A stretch of DNA of 64,000 bases from DIGJ01 sp036658435. Lineage in GTDB: Bacteria; Bacillota; Clostridia; Lachnospirales; Lachnospiraceae. The notes under the pieces are model-generated. The model searched no databases. It was not told where the DNA came from and worked only from the letters and a program-made list of their open reading frames with translations. Both the position numbers and the translations under genes were made by a program. Within the stretch, counting starts at the first letter, position 1; each line of letters begins with the position of its first letter. The DNA lies in assembly GCA_036658435.1 (NCBI GenBank), contig JAVXEO010000002.1, positions 38,267-102,266 of the forward strand, read 5' to 3'. Shown here piece after piece: positions 18,101 through 26,178 of the stretch.

Positions 18101-19374
18101 GCATGAAATCCCGCCGTTCCTATTAATTGAATCTTAGAGTTTACATCAAAATCCATATCTTTTACCACTTTTATTTCCGTACCCCTTTTTTGAATGGACA
18201 TGTTCATGGCTACGTCTCCCTGAAGTGCAGACGCTAATTCCCCCCACAATCCTGCATTTAGTTTTGGAGCTCCGCTTATATATGCCGTTCCCGGAAGTTG
18301 CAAATTTAAATCTGCTTGTGCTCCAAGGCCTACTTTTCCATTTATTTCTCCCTTAAATCCTAAGTCAATTACTGGACTGTCCTGTTTCTCACTCAGCCCT
18401 TTAATATTGGAGCACTCAGCAGACAGCTTTACGCTGGCTTCCAAAATCGGAGAAAATTCCAATGATATATTTGCAAAATCAAGAGGCATTGGAAATGCAA
18501 ACGGTGGGGGACCAAAAGATACATCTTCTAAAAACTTTCTTTCAAAAGCAACTTTTTCTACATGTAATTCTCCACTCTCATTATCATAATGAAAAGGATC
18601 CCCCATATCTAATATCGAGGGAACATGTATTTCTGCATGCTTGCTTTTATATATAATATTCCCGGATTGAAAAGAAATCTGTTCCATTCTATAACCATCT
18701 GTGCTTTCATCTACGATTCTTTCTGCAGATAACTTTCCATTGGTAAACTGCAATCCTTCCATAAGCGCCGGTTTTCCATTAATTATTACTTTTATTTTTT
18801 CCGGCAGACTTACATCGGTTAGCTCCCCATCTTTGGTGGAATAGTTTACATTCCGAATGGTTTCTATTTTAACATTCTCTTCACTTGATTTACCGGATTC
18901 ATTTATTAATCCTCTGGTTAAAATATCAACGTCACAGATTTTTTCTGTACTACCATTGATGGCATCTTTTTTAAAAATTCGCATGGTTCCATCTTTTGTC
19001 ACAAAATTATTTTCCGATCTTTTATGTGTGTCAGTTTCAATTTTCTCCGGTGGGGAAGCCGGTTCCATGGATGATTGGTTGACTCCACCTATTTCTACCG
19101 TAACTCCTTTGCTCCTTCCCTTATCCAAATTTTGTTCTTCCATTACGTTTTTTCTAATTAAGGCATTGTTAATCTCTTCCATTTTTTCATAACGACTTTT
19201 TCTTTTATCGGGTTCCTTTTTAGTTTTCACCGGAGGATTCTGTGCTTTTATTTTTTCCTTATTGCTTTCCGAAGCCGTTGGTTTCTTCGTTTTTATTTCT
19301 TTTCCCGGTTTTGTCTGAGACTTTTCACTTGTCTTTGGCGCTGATTCCTTCTTTTTTATAGCATTTTTCCACAT
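15103..19374 (-). CDS. 1423-aa repeat protein heading the eCIS operon (candidate cargo or tape measure)
   Basis: I do not recognise the family. Residues 1-130 are Lys/Thr/Pro-rich and disordered-looking. Residues about 130-480 are beta-rich with repeated short strands (for example EKIKVIINGKPALMEGLQF, ADLNLQLPGTAYISGAPKL). From about residue 600 to 1326 there are roughly ten degenerate units of 55-90 residues. Each has a YK..GG.GF.K type segment, then a LI.YE..R motif, then KH..RI..LE (for example SVGGRGYEKNAEKKI, VENLIAYEKNRL). The C-terminal 100 residues are helical and Lys/Glu-rich. It is the first gene after the promoter and is coupled to a YbjN-like protein. Possible roles are an injected effector, a tape measure or a surface/scaffold protein; the chaperone-like partner favours cargo. 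ATG at 19374 has GGGAGTGG upstream. Confidence 0.75.
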   Translation of the reverse strand: MWKNAIKKKESAPKTSEKSQTKPGKEIKTKKPTASESNKEKIKAQNPPVKTKKEPDKRKSRYEKMEEINNALIRKNVMEEQNLDKGRSKGVTVEIGGVNQSSMEPASPPEKIETDTHKRSENNFVTKDGTMRIFKKDAINGSTEKICDVDILTRGLINESGKSSEENVKIETIRNVNYSTKDGELTDVSLPEKIKVIINGKPALMEGLQFTNGKLSAERIVDESTDGYRMEQISFQSGNIIYKSKHAEIHVPSILDMGDPFHYDNESGELHVEKVAFERKFLEDVSFGPPPFAFPMPLDFANISLEFSPILEASVKLSAECSNIKGLSEKQDSPVIDLGFKGEINGKVGLGAQADLNLQLPGTAYISGAPKLNAGLWGELASALQGDVAMNMSIQKRGTEIKVVKDMDFDVNSKIQLIGTAGFHAGGDLLIWKGDFIKVTFGEWIMAEMNAGGQFSKLKEGGWEMKNSFFDASVFEKTLYENNNEKNAYGIAAAEEKLASETEASYENVIAFAKDSDTINVLKGNPKDKAFVKKVEELNLKFSKTAMEARENLDLMLRTKELMDQDPAIKKRMEKLQKSQFEHQSRLVELESWEDKKQKDGPTAYEQYKIKYGNGGFEGARRKKLEEQAKSQIMNLDEMIKYEAIQLQKVMSGKKALKHKQRILELQKKKNEQIKEGQKEPVGKVNANGNVSKNENPKKDNEKQQMMDLYKGQLKGGKALLKHVREHPTPAMLLKYEEKRKTEVTKKHMQIKESLEAYIDVQKKKKDFKLDKPNEEVYEYYKSIGGTAGKAILAKNSRMDKAVNAEDIIRYEREKVEKNKNYEKHQKRIIWLENMVKIRNNKAITDEKVVELYKKEQGGKKFEKDALSRATTENLIEYEEDRINKVKSGNTSRIKMLEDASKAKMKASEIQEKYKKAGGNIEKAGDYIREHRTIGASITDIIEYERSRCSEYVEKSSKARMFKSRFDSDIKRHRIRLNAVEKWAKSMPSDEAVQRYNKEFGAKRFLKQKEASRPKGLTVKELIDYERVQGEMRAEKHVKRGQILHDLNNNRASSVEMLTAYKSVGGRGYEKNAEKKITVENLIAYEKNRLNSLTGGHLERLNRLESVSKEGASEKQIRGEYAHMGAGKGFNKQLQKNAGAILSPEKLLKYESTLIEEKGDKHTERITMLKSMETKSTEEVQKAYYESRMEDRTKKTGGASGISSRVNSVEDSIGIKKKGGFEKIKDAELEQFIEPEQIVKYEEDHYEDLVTKHKERFNMLMNLKKEKVSDEEARKKYEEVAGKGFKQAHKQEISKTKENMVKAGEGTKYEDVENYEKSRVAYYTKRMEQLNEPLMQTEAGIEKIKGYSEKCEKILTAIGEVKQKPEDNLDKFLMILNENGKLSQVEAERTATEENYGKEALKGAVDAVEKIKEEAQKEKEEGK

Positions 19375-19460
19375 ATGTCCACTCCCTTTTCTACCCCATA
19401 CGGACTTCTTTTATTACTGGCTGCAATTATAAACTTTGTCTCTTTACCTGTATAAAGTAG

Positions 19461-19489
19461 AGTATAATACTTCCTATTTTTCCCGTCAA
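19461..19489 (-). promoter_or_regulatory. Sigma-A promoter of the eCIS operon
   Basis: On the minus strand TTGACG (19484-19489) is followed after exactly 17 nt by TATACT (19461-19466). This leaves a leader of about 80 nt before the first ATG at 19374. A second, weaker pair (TATACA at 19449-19454, 17 nt, TATAAT at 19426-19431) could give an alternative start. Confidence 0.7.
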
Positions 19490-19504
19490 TACTTTGGTTT
19501 ATTC

Positions 19505-19530
19505 GGTATGTTTTAGGAATGAATGGTATA
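19505..19530. promoter_or_regulatory. Possible LytTR-type direct repeat between divergent genes
   Basis: GGTAT occurs at 19505-19509 and again at 19525-19529, that is 20 nt apart, in the region just upstream of the eCIS promoter. LytTR regulators often bind two direct repeats about two helical turns apart. The match is short and could be chance. Confidence 0.25.
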
Positions 19531-19545
19531 TTTTTTTGTCATTTA

Positions 19546-19576
19546 TTGACATTTTACTTGACCTTATCTTTTATAA
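19546..19576 (+). promoter_or_regulatory. Probable promoter of the LytTR gene
   Basis: TTGACA at 19546-19551 is followed by an AT-rich stretch with TTTTAT at 19569-19574 (17 nt spacing) running into TTATAA. The -35 is perfect but the -10 is poor. It is placed about 50 nt before the LytTR start codon. Confidence 0.4.
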
Positions 19577-19626
19577 AATGCTACACTAAGGTCCTAAATG
19601 AATTTTAGAAAGGAATAATTGTAAAA

Positions 19627-20439
19627 ATGGGAAATTTTAAAAAATCAGACTGTGATGTGATTGAAATGACACAAAATTGCCTGCACGGCTTTTATGAGCG
19701 TCATTTGGACGATGTCACAAAAAATATGAGTAAAGATTTTGTATGGATTGGTGGATATGATTTTCAATATATACAAGGGCTAGAGGATTTTCTTCGAATT
19801 ATCAAAGTTGAAAGTCAGGAGCCTCCTCTTACCATCACCAACGAAGAGTATCATCTTTTATTTCATGAACGTAATGTATGGATTGTGTATGGTCGCTACG
19901 AAATTACTGCAATTTTAAAGAATAACAATAGTGTACTTCATGCTCATGTTCGTGTTACTGCCGTGTGGAGAAAAGAGAATAATAAATTAGAGCTTTGCCA
20001 TCTCCATGGTTCTCATTCCCAGGATATTCCCCTTCATCAATCTCTTACCCTTGAAAGTCCATTAAATGAAACTATGCCCTTTTTTGACACCATTTGTCAT
20101 TTAAATGTTTTTCCAGAAGATGAGGAAACCCTTGAGCTACGAGACCGCAATAATAATTACCATTTTATACGTCCCTCAGAAATTTTATATTTAAGGGCTG
20201 CAAAGCAGTGGAGTATGGTTTTTACATTAAGAGAAAGTTTTGAAGTTCGTGGAATTCTAGGTGATTTTGAAAAGACTCTTCCGAAACAATTTTTTCGTAT
20301 TCACAAAAGTTACCTTCTCAATATTTCTTATATTGATAGTATCCGCCGCTTTACTGCACTTCTAAAAGACAAAACCGAATTACCAATTGGTAAGGAACGC
20401 TATATGGATTTAAAGGCTTGTATGTATCGTAAGAAATAG
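19627..20439 (+). CDS. LytTR-family regulator with N-terminal NTF2/SnoaL-like domain
   Basis: 270 aa. Residues about 8-135 look like a SnoaL/NTF2-like sensor domain (LHGFYERHLDDVTKNMSKDF, VWIVYGRYEITA, HVRVTAVWRKENNKLELCHL). Residues about 165-268 are a LytTR DNA-binding domain (IRPSEILYLRAAKQWSMVF, LPKQFFRIHKSYLLNISYI, LPIGKERYMDLK). There is no receiver domain, so it probably senses a small molecule or partner directly. It is divergent from the eCIS operon across a 252-nt shared control region and is the natural candidate to regulate that operon or the ATPase gene downstream of it. Start ATG at 19627 follows AGAAAGGAATAATTGTAAAA. Confidence 0.82.
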   Translation: MGNFKKSDCDVIEMTQNCLHGFYERHLDDVTKNMSKDFVWIGGYDFQYIQGLEDFLRIIKVESQEPPLTITNEEYHLLFHERNVWIVYGRYEITAILKNNNSVLHAHVRVTAVWRKENNKLELCHLHGSHSQDIPLHQSLTLESPLNETMPFFDTICHLNVFPEDEETLELRDRNNNYHFIRPSEILYLRAAKQWSMVFTLRESFEVRGILGDFEKTLPKQFFRIHKSYLLNISYIDSIRRFTALLKDKTELPIGKERYMDLKACMYRKK

Positions 20440-20507
20440 CGGTAGTGGTATAGTTGATTACTTACTGTCCCCTTGCTTTCGTATTTATTTTTTTATTAGT
20501 TTCTGCT

Positions 20508-20517
20508 NNNNNNNNNN
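20508..20517. other. Assembly gap of ten N
   Basis: Ten undetermined bases lie between the LytTR gene and the second AAA+ ATPase. The real length of missing sequence is unknown, so a promoter, terminator or small gene could be hidden here. Any frame that crosses the gap is unreliable. Confidence 0.98.
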
Positions 20518-20563
20518 TATACTAAAATCAAATACTTAAGCTTTTCCCTGAAAGGAGTTTTCC

Positions 20564-22768
20564 ATGGAGTTTTACGAGGATTATTTTGATATTGAATTGT
20601 ATGCCATCCCCTATGAAAATAGTGAGCAGCATATTTTAGATTTGCTGGCTCTTTTAGATTTACACCTTTATCTCTTATTATTGCTTCAAAAAGAACATGA
20701 AAATGGAACGGACTCCTTTCGACTTCGCGGTATGTTGGTAACCCACGATGAAGTTGACCATGCACTGCTAGCTTCTTTTAAAACAGAGAATTATTTACTT
20801 TCCGATAGTATATTAGAGGATATTCAAGAGGCAAGAGAACATATTGAAAGCCGTATTCACCATACCTTTGCTTCTCTCTCTTTTTTAAAATTAACAGAAG
20901 TTCTTTCCCTTTCCCCTTTTGAAGAATTTTGCATTCTTCTTGGAATTGCGTGTAATTATAATCGAAAATATGAGAAATTATTTGGGTATCTTCAAAATGA
21001 TGTAACACTTAAACTCCCTAATTTTGGTCTTGCCATTTCTCTTTATGAATTTTATACCCAAAGCAGCCTGCAGACTTCAGAACTGTTCTCTTCTTTTTCT
21101 TCTAATTTTAAAAGATGCCTGATTCAAAGAACCTCTTCTGAAGATTTTATAACCCCATTAATGGATACCATCCGGATAAAAAAAGTTGTCTTTGATTTTT
21201 TAGCCACCAAATCTATCTTGTTTTCTGAATATAATGAATTTATGTCTTTTTTTCCAAAAGAAAAGGAACTGGATTCTCTTTACATCCACAGAGATATTTA
21301 TGAAGAGGTAAAACAAATCCTTACTGTAGCGGGGGAGGAACCATCCCTTATTCTCCTACATTTTTTTGGTCAGAACGGTATCGGAAAACATTTTTTGATA
21401 AAACACCTTGCTTTTCATTTTCATAAATCCCTCCTTTTTATATCCATTTCTACCCTTTGTACCTCTTATCAGCAAAATAAACCGGCATTTATGGAACAGC
21501 TGGATATCCTTTTCCTTTCTGCCCTATTAGAGGATAGTTGGATTGTTCTTACAGAGGAAACCCTAGGTTCTTCTCTTACGGAGGAGCAGCAACTACTTCG
21601 AGAGACTGTTTTTAATTGTATTCTTTCCATTTTAGAAGGAAATACTGCTTTTATATTTTTTATTTCTGAAACCAATGTGATACCATTTTCCAAATCAGCC
21701 ATTGCCTCTGTACGCTTTGAATTTCCATTGCTTACTTCCAATGATCGTTTAATTCTTTGGCAGTCTTTGAGTCACAACTATTCTTTTTCCGAAGAAATTG
21801 ATTTATTGCTATTAGCAAATAAATATCTTCTGACGCCAAAGGACATAAAAGCCATCCTTAAAACGGCTTCCCTTATTTCAAATTCGGGACAGCAAAAGAA
21901 GATTTCCATTTCCCATCTTTCACAAGCCATACGCCAAAGAAATCAGCATCCTTTAGGTTCCTATGCCACCTTAATTCCTGCTGTCTTTTCATGGGATGAC
22001 TTAGTTGTCAGCGATGCTTCCAAACGGCAGCTTCATTTGATTTGTAATCAAGTTAAGTATCGAAGTCTTGTGGGAGAAAATTGGGGCTTTTATAAGAAGA
22101 TGCCTTATGGACGAGGTCTCTGTTCTTTATTTTATGGTTCCCCCGGAACCGGAAAAACTATGGCCGTTCAAGTAATTGCAAATGAACTTGGACTGGATTT
22201 GTACCGCATTGATTTATCACAGATGATTAGTAAATATATTGGAGAAACAGAAAAGAATATTAGTGATTTATTCAAAAAAGCGAAAACATTAAATGCTCTT
22301 CTGTTTTTTGATGAAGCGGATTCCTTTTTTGCTAAGCGTTCTGAGATTAGTGACTCAAATGATCGAAATGCAAATGCAGAAACTGCACATCTTTTACAAA
22401 AAATAGAAGAATATGATGGAATTACCATACTTACCACCAATTTAATCAGTAATATTGATGATGCTTTTAAACGAAGAATTCGATTTATGGTTCGATTTGA
22501 TTTTCCAGATGAAGCAACACGGTTTCAACTGTGGAATCGTATTTTACCAAAAGAAGCTGTCTGCGATGAAGTATTAGATTTTTCCTATTTTTCTAAAAAC
22601 TTTGAACTTTCCGGTAGTAATATCAAAGATATTTTGCTTAATGCTGCTTTTATTGCCGCCTCCGAACAAACCGGAATTACAAATAAGCATATTATAGAGG
22701 CACTTATTTTAAATCAGGCCAATTACGGAAAAACTTTAAATTGGCAGGATTTCAAGCATTTATATTAG
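20564..22768 (+). CDS. Second AAA+ ATPase, paralogue of the eCIS ATPase
   Basis: 734 aa with an AAAGGAG site 9 nt before ATG. The AAA+ module matches the 709-aa protein at 10392 over its whole length: Walker A GSPGTGKT near residue 526, Walker B ALLFFDEADSFF near 581, then YIGETEKN, IEEYDG and FELSGSNIKDILLNAAF in the same order. The N-terminal half also has a degenerate P-loop (FGQNGIGKH near 270). N-terminal sequences differ strongly. eCIS loci normally carry one such ATPase. This copy is on the opposite strand next to the LytTR regulator, so it may serve a separate step (for example loading of another cargo) or be differently regulated. The promoter is unknown because of the assembly gap. 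Confidence 0.85.
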   Translation: MEFYEDYFDIELYAIPYENSEQHILDLLALLDLHLYLLLLLQKEHENGTDSFRLRGMLVTHDEVDHALLASFKTENYLLSDSILEDIQEAREHIESRIHHTFASLSFLKLTEVLSLSPFEEFCILLGIACNYNRKYEKLFGYLQNDVTLKLPNFGLAISLYEFYTQSSLQTSELFSSFSSNFKRCLIQRTSSEDFITPLMDTIRIKKVVFDFLATKSILFSEYNEFMSFFPKEKELDSLYIHRDIYEEVKQILTVAGEEPSLILLHFFGQNGIGKHFLIKHLAFHFHKSLLFISISTLCTSYQQNKPAFMEQLDILFLSALLEDSWIVLTEETLGSSLTEEQQLLRETVFNCILSILEGNTAFIFFISETNVIPFSKSAIASVRFEFPLLTSNDRLILWQSLSHNYSFSEEIDLLLLANKYLLTPKDIKAILKTASLISNSGQQKKISISHLSQAIRQRNQHPLGSYATLIPAVFSWDDLVVSDASKRQLHLICNQVKYRSLVGENWGFYKKMPYGRGLCSLFYGSPGTGKTMAVQVIANELGLDLYRIDLSQMISKYIGETEKNISDLFKKAKTLNALLFFDEADSFFAKRSEISDSNDRNANAETAHLLQKIEEYDGITILTTNLISNIDDAFKRRIRFMVRFDFPDEATRFQLWNRILPKEAVCDEVLDFSYFSKNFELSGSNIKDILLNAAFIAASEQTGITNKHIIEALILNQANYGKTLNWQDFKHLY

Positions 22769-22792
22769 CTCTAATTTTTCTTCATTTATTCG

Positions 22793-22821
22793 TTGCCATT
22801 TTTTATTTTTGATGTTACAAT
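22793..22821 (+). promoter_or_regulatory. Promoter of the superoxide reductase gene
   Basis: TTGCCA at 22793-22798 and TACAAT at 22816-22821 are separated by exactly 17 nt. The start codon at 22854 is about 25 nt beyond the expected transcription start. Confidence 0.6.
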
Positions 22822-22853
22822 AAGAATCATTTTAAAAGAAAAGAGGATTCTTT

Positions 22854-23240
22854 ATGGACAATCAAAAATTTTTCAAATGTGAACATTGTGGAAATCTGGT
22901 AGGTCTAATTAACAATGCAGGAGTGCCTATGATTTGTTGTGGTGAACCTATGAAGGAACTTATTCCTAATACAGTAGATGCTGCGCAGGAGAAGCACCTT
23001 CCTGTGGTAACCGTTGATGGTGATATGGTCACTGTAAAAGTTGGCAGTGTTCCACACCCTATGACAGAGGAACATCATATCGAATTTATTTATCTCCAGA
23101 CAGAACAGGGCGGACAGCGCCGCTGCCTACAGACCGGTACCGAAGCAAGCGCTATATTCAATCTTGCAGGCGATACTTTACTTGAAGTTTTTGCTTATTG
23201 CAATCTTCATGGACTTTGGAAAGTAGCCGTTACTCATTAG
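22854..23240 (+). CDS. dfx: Desulfoferrodoxin (superoxide reductase)
   Basis: 128 aa, the normal length for two-iron superoxide reductases. The N-terminal desulforedoxin centre is CEHCGNLV followed by MICCGEPM (Cys4 iron site). The catalytic centre ligands are visible as EKHLP, VPHPMTEEHHIEFI and FAYCNLHGLW. The enzyme reduces superoxide to hydrogen peroxide in the cytoplasm without producing oxygen, as expected in an obligate anaerobe. It is a single-gene unit with its own promoter and a terminator at 23275-23305. Confidence 0.95.
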   Translation: MDNQKFFKCEHCGNLVGLINNAGVPMICCGEPMKELIPNTVDAAQEKHLPVVTVDGDMVTVKVGSVPHPMTEEHHIEFIYLQTEQGGQRRCLQTGTEASAIFNLAGDTLLEVFAYCNLHGLWKVAVTH

Positions 23241-23270
23241 TTTTATGTATAAGATAAGCTCTATTTAAAA

Positions 23271-23306
23271 AAAGAAAGCATTTTCTATAAGATGCTTTCT
23301 TTTTCG
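23271..23306 (+). terminator. Rho-independent terminator after dfx
   Basis: GAAAGCAT (23275-23282) pairs with ATGCTTTC (23293-23300) and is followed by TTTTTC; an A-run precedes it. Confidence 0.85.
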
Positions 23307-23427
23307 TTGTACTCTTATTTTTTACTGTTGCACTTGTACTTCCATTTTTCAAAATCATTATAATACAAGACTTTTGTAAAAAAACCTGTTACAATTAGGG
23401 AAAAAGCAGAAAGGACAATTTTAAGCA

Positions 23428-25920
23428 ATGGATGAGAACAGGGAATGCATTACTGGCAACTGCACCTATTTGAAGGATATTGCCACAAAGAAAAACATGG
23501 ATGACTATAAAACACTGGAACGCCGGTTTACCACCGTTTTGGAGCAAAATCATATTGATACATGGATGTATGATATTTCACGCCGTACCATCATTCAAAG
23601 TCACAATACCCGCGAAATTTATGGTATAGATGATACGGAAATTTCAAATATACCGGAAAGCCTTATTGAGAGAAAACAGTGTCATCCAGAGGATAAAGAA
23701 CTATTTTTAGAGTTTTATAGGAAACTTCATCAAGGGGAAAACCAAGTATCGGTAACGGTGCGTTTGATTGACGTCCGCATACAAAAATATATATGGAAAC
23801 GTTGTACTTATACGATTTTGCCAAATCAGGGGAGAGCGCCAATTTATGCCTTAGGCAGTGCGGTTGACGTAACAGACCAAGTGGAAGCAAAACAAAAATA
23901 TGAAGAAGCAATAAAGTATCGTTATCGCACCTTGGGCGAAAATGTTATTTTAGCAGGACACTGCAACGTAACCCGTAATGAGATTCTTGAAGTGGAAGAT
24001 AAAACAGGACTGGATGTAGAACACCGCTTTGGCATGGTGCGTGAGGAATTTTTCCAAGGCTTTGCGTCTTTGATTCCCAACCAGGAACAACGGCAGACTT
24101 TCTGTAAAATATTTTTTAATGAAAACATGATAAACAGTTTTGACTTGGGTATTACTCAACATGACTATGATTGTACCATCAATCTTGAAAACAATCGAGA
24201 AATTCGTTGGATTTCTACCCATGTGGATACGGCACTTAAACCGGAGACCAATGAACTGATTGGATTCCTAACCGTGACGGATGTTTCAGAAGAAAAAATG
24301 CAGGAACAGGTTTTAGATGCGGTGATTCAATTTGATTATGACTTTGTGGCACATCTTAATCTTTTTTCCAATACCACGGTATTTTATAATAGCCGGAATC
24401 AAAGAGAACAATTAAGAGACTACCAATATGGTGTCGCCTATTCTTATACCGAGGCGGTACAACATACGGCAGAGAATTATATTACAAAAGAGGACCGGAT
24501 ATTTTATGAAGAAAAAATGTCCATTCATAATATAGAAAAACAGCTGCAAAATATGGATAGCTATGAATTTTCCTATCATTTAAGAGAATCCAATGGTGAA
24601 ATTCGTACTAAAAAAACAAGATTTTCTATGCATGACCGAATCACAGGAATTGTTATATTCAGCCGTGCCGACGTGACAGATATACTGGTACAGCAGGAAA
24701 AACAAAAGGTTGCATTATCCGAATCACTGGCCATTGCACAACAGGCAAATAATTCAAAATCAAAATTTCTTGCTTCCATGAGTCATGATATCAGAACCCC
24801 AATGAATGCCATAGTCGGTATGTGCAATTTAGCAATTTCAGAGGAAAATAATCCACATCAAGTGCATGAGAGCTTACAGGTAATTAAGCAATCTTCAGCC
24901 TTACTGCTTTCTATGATTACCGATATTTTAGATATGAACCGAATTGAAAGTGGGAAAATAATTTTAACCAGTGAACCCTTTCTTGTCTCAGAGCAGATCA
25001 AGCTTGCAGCAGATAGAGCCCGTGCCCTTGCCAAGAAAAAGCATCAAAAAATTGAAGTCACAGAGAACATTATCCATAACTGCTGTTTTGGAGATGTTGT
25101 TCGAATTCACAGAGTCATTGACAACATTTTAGTGAATGCCCTTAAATTTACGCCGGAAGGTGGAAAAATTACCTATCACCTGAGTGAGTCTGTAATGAAA
25201 AACAAACAGATTAGCATTTACCGCTTTGAAATTTCGGATACGGGGATTGGCATCAGCCCTGAGCAACAGCAGCATATTTTCGAACCATTTTATCGTGCAG
25301 AAAGTTCTATGACGTCAAAGACAGAAGGGGCCGGACTTGGGCTCTCTATTGTAAAAAGTATTGTGGACTATATGGGGGGAACCATTTTAATAGAGAGTAT
25401 TCCCAATGAGGGTACTACCTTTATAATCGAACTTCCCCTTCGATTTGCAGAGGAGCCGGTAAAAGTAAAAGAAAACATAAAGTGTGCGGACATTTCTGTA
25501 GATTTGTCCGGAAAACATGTACTGCTTTGTGAAGATCATCCAATGAATCAGTTGGTAGCAACAAGAATTCTGGAAAAGCAAGGGCTTCTTGTGACAATAG
25601 CCGATAATGGAAAAATAGGGTATGAGACATTTTTACAAAGTAAACCCGGTGACTTTGACGTCATTTTAATGGATATTCAAATGCCAGTGATGAATGGGTA
25701 TGAAGCCACACAAGCCATAAGAAAATGTAACCATTCACAGGCAAAGAAAATTCCCATTATTGCCATGACTGCCAATGCTTTTGCAGAAGATGTTCAAAAA
25801 AGTATCGATGCCGGAATGAATGGACATCTTGCAAAACCCATTGAACCAAAGCAGCTCTATGTCACCTTAGAAGAATTTATTAGTTGGGGTAACGAAACAA
25901 CCTCTACGCCAAGAGTGTAG
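23428..25920 (+). CDS. Soluble hybrid sensor histidine kinase with PAS domains
   Basis: 830 aa, with no membrane segment. Residues about 30-430 hold three PAS-like sensor modules (one ends in ALGSAVDVTDQVEAKQKYEE, another in GFLTVTDVSEEKMQEQ). The HisKA box is MSHDIRTPMNAIVGM with the phospho-accepting His near 453. The ATPase domain has the N, G1 and G2 boxes (DNILVNALKFTPEGG, ISDTGIGIS, GAGLGLSIVKSIVDYMGG). A receiver domain follows with Asp near 747 in VILMDIQMPVMNG. No output domain or HPt is present, so the phosphate must pass to a separate partner. It is a single gene flanked by terminators, with no dedicated response regulator nearby. Confidence 0.9.
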   Translation: MDENRECITGNCTYLKDIATKKNMDDYKTLERRFTTVLEQNHIDTWMYDISRRTIIQSHNTREIYGIDDTEISNIPESLIERKQCHPEDKELFLEFYRKLHQGENQVSVTVRLIDVRIQKYIWKRCTYTILPNQGRAPIYALGSAVDVTDQVEAKQKYEEAIKYRYRTLGENVILAGHCNVTRNEILEVEDKTGLDVEHRFGMVREEFFQGFASLIPNQEQRQTFCKIFFNENMINSFDLGITQHDYDCTINLENNREIRWISTHVDTALKPETNELIGFLTVTDVSEEKMQEQVLDAVIQFDYDFVAHLNLFSNTTVFYNSRNQREQLRDYQYGVAYSYTEAVQHTAENYITKEDRIFYEEKMSIHNIEKQLQNMDSYEFSYHLRESNGEIRTKKTRFSMHDRITGIVIFSRADVTDILVQQEKQKVALSESLAIAQQANNSKSKFLASMSHDIRTPMNAIVGMCNLAISEENNPHQVHESLQVIKQSSALLLSMITDILDMNRIESGKIILTSEPFLVSEQIKLAADRARALAKKKHQKIEVTENIIHNCCFGDVVRIHRVIDNILVNALKFTPEGGKITYHLSESVMKNKQISIYRFEISDTGIGISPEQQQHIFEPFYRAESSMTSKTEGAGLGLSIVKSIVDYMGGTILIESIPNEGTTFIIELPLRFAEEPVKVKENIKCADISVDLSGKHVLLCEDHPMNQLVATRILEKQGLLVTIADNGKIGYETFLQSKPGDFDVILMDIQMPVMNGYEATQAIRKCNHSQAKKIPIIAMTANAFAEDVQKSIDAGMNGHLAKPIEPKQLYVTLEEFISWGNETTSTPRV

Positions 25921-25970
25921 ATCTACCCTATCATAGCTAATAGGACTATAGTATAATAACTTTAAACAAA

Positions 25971-26009
25971 AAAAGACATATCTCCCTTTGGTGAAGGATA
26001 TGTCTTTTT
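25971..26009. terminator. Bidirectional terminator between hybrid kinase and tRNA-Pro
   Basis: AAAGACATATC pairs with GATATGTCTTT around a 14-nt loop, with A-run and T-run on the two sides, so it can stop transcripts from both strands. Confidence 0.85.
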
Positions 26010-26011
26010 AC

Positions 26012-26085
26012 TCGGTGCGACGGGATTCGAACCCACGACCTCTGCGTCCCGAACGCAGCGCTCTACCAAGCTGAGCCACGCACCG
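26012..26085 (-). tRNA. tRNA-Pro (anticodon CGG)
   Basis: On the minus strand the acceptor stem CGGTGCG/CGCACCG, D arm GCTC...GAGC, anticodon arm CTGCG-TTCGGGA-CGCAG and T arm GTGGG-TTCGAAT-CCCGT all pair. The anticodon at positions 34-36 is CGG and the discriminator base is A. CCA is not encoded. Confidence 0.95.
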
Positions 26086-26178
26086 AAAACCTTGTAAACT
26101 TAATTTTCTCATCTAGTATATATTATTTTGCCAAAAATGTCAATTAAAAAATCCATAAACCAGCACTCTTTGGTTCTT

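Noticed and set aside
20496..20765. An 89-codon minus-strand frame crossing the ambiguous bases
   Set aside because: It runs through the ten N and lies opposite the start of the AAA+ ATPase gene, which has a ribosome-binding site and family motifs.
22168..22440. Minus-strand frames opposite the second AAA+ ATPase
   Set aside because: No ribosome-binding sites, and the plus strand codes for the Walker motifs over the same stretch.
1..22768. Interpretation as a prophage or R-type bacteriocin
   Set aside because: No integrase, lysis or head genes are seen, and the AAA+ ATPase, LysM protein, DUF6760-like protein and zinc-motif protein are eCIS markers. The left side beyond the window could still change this.
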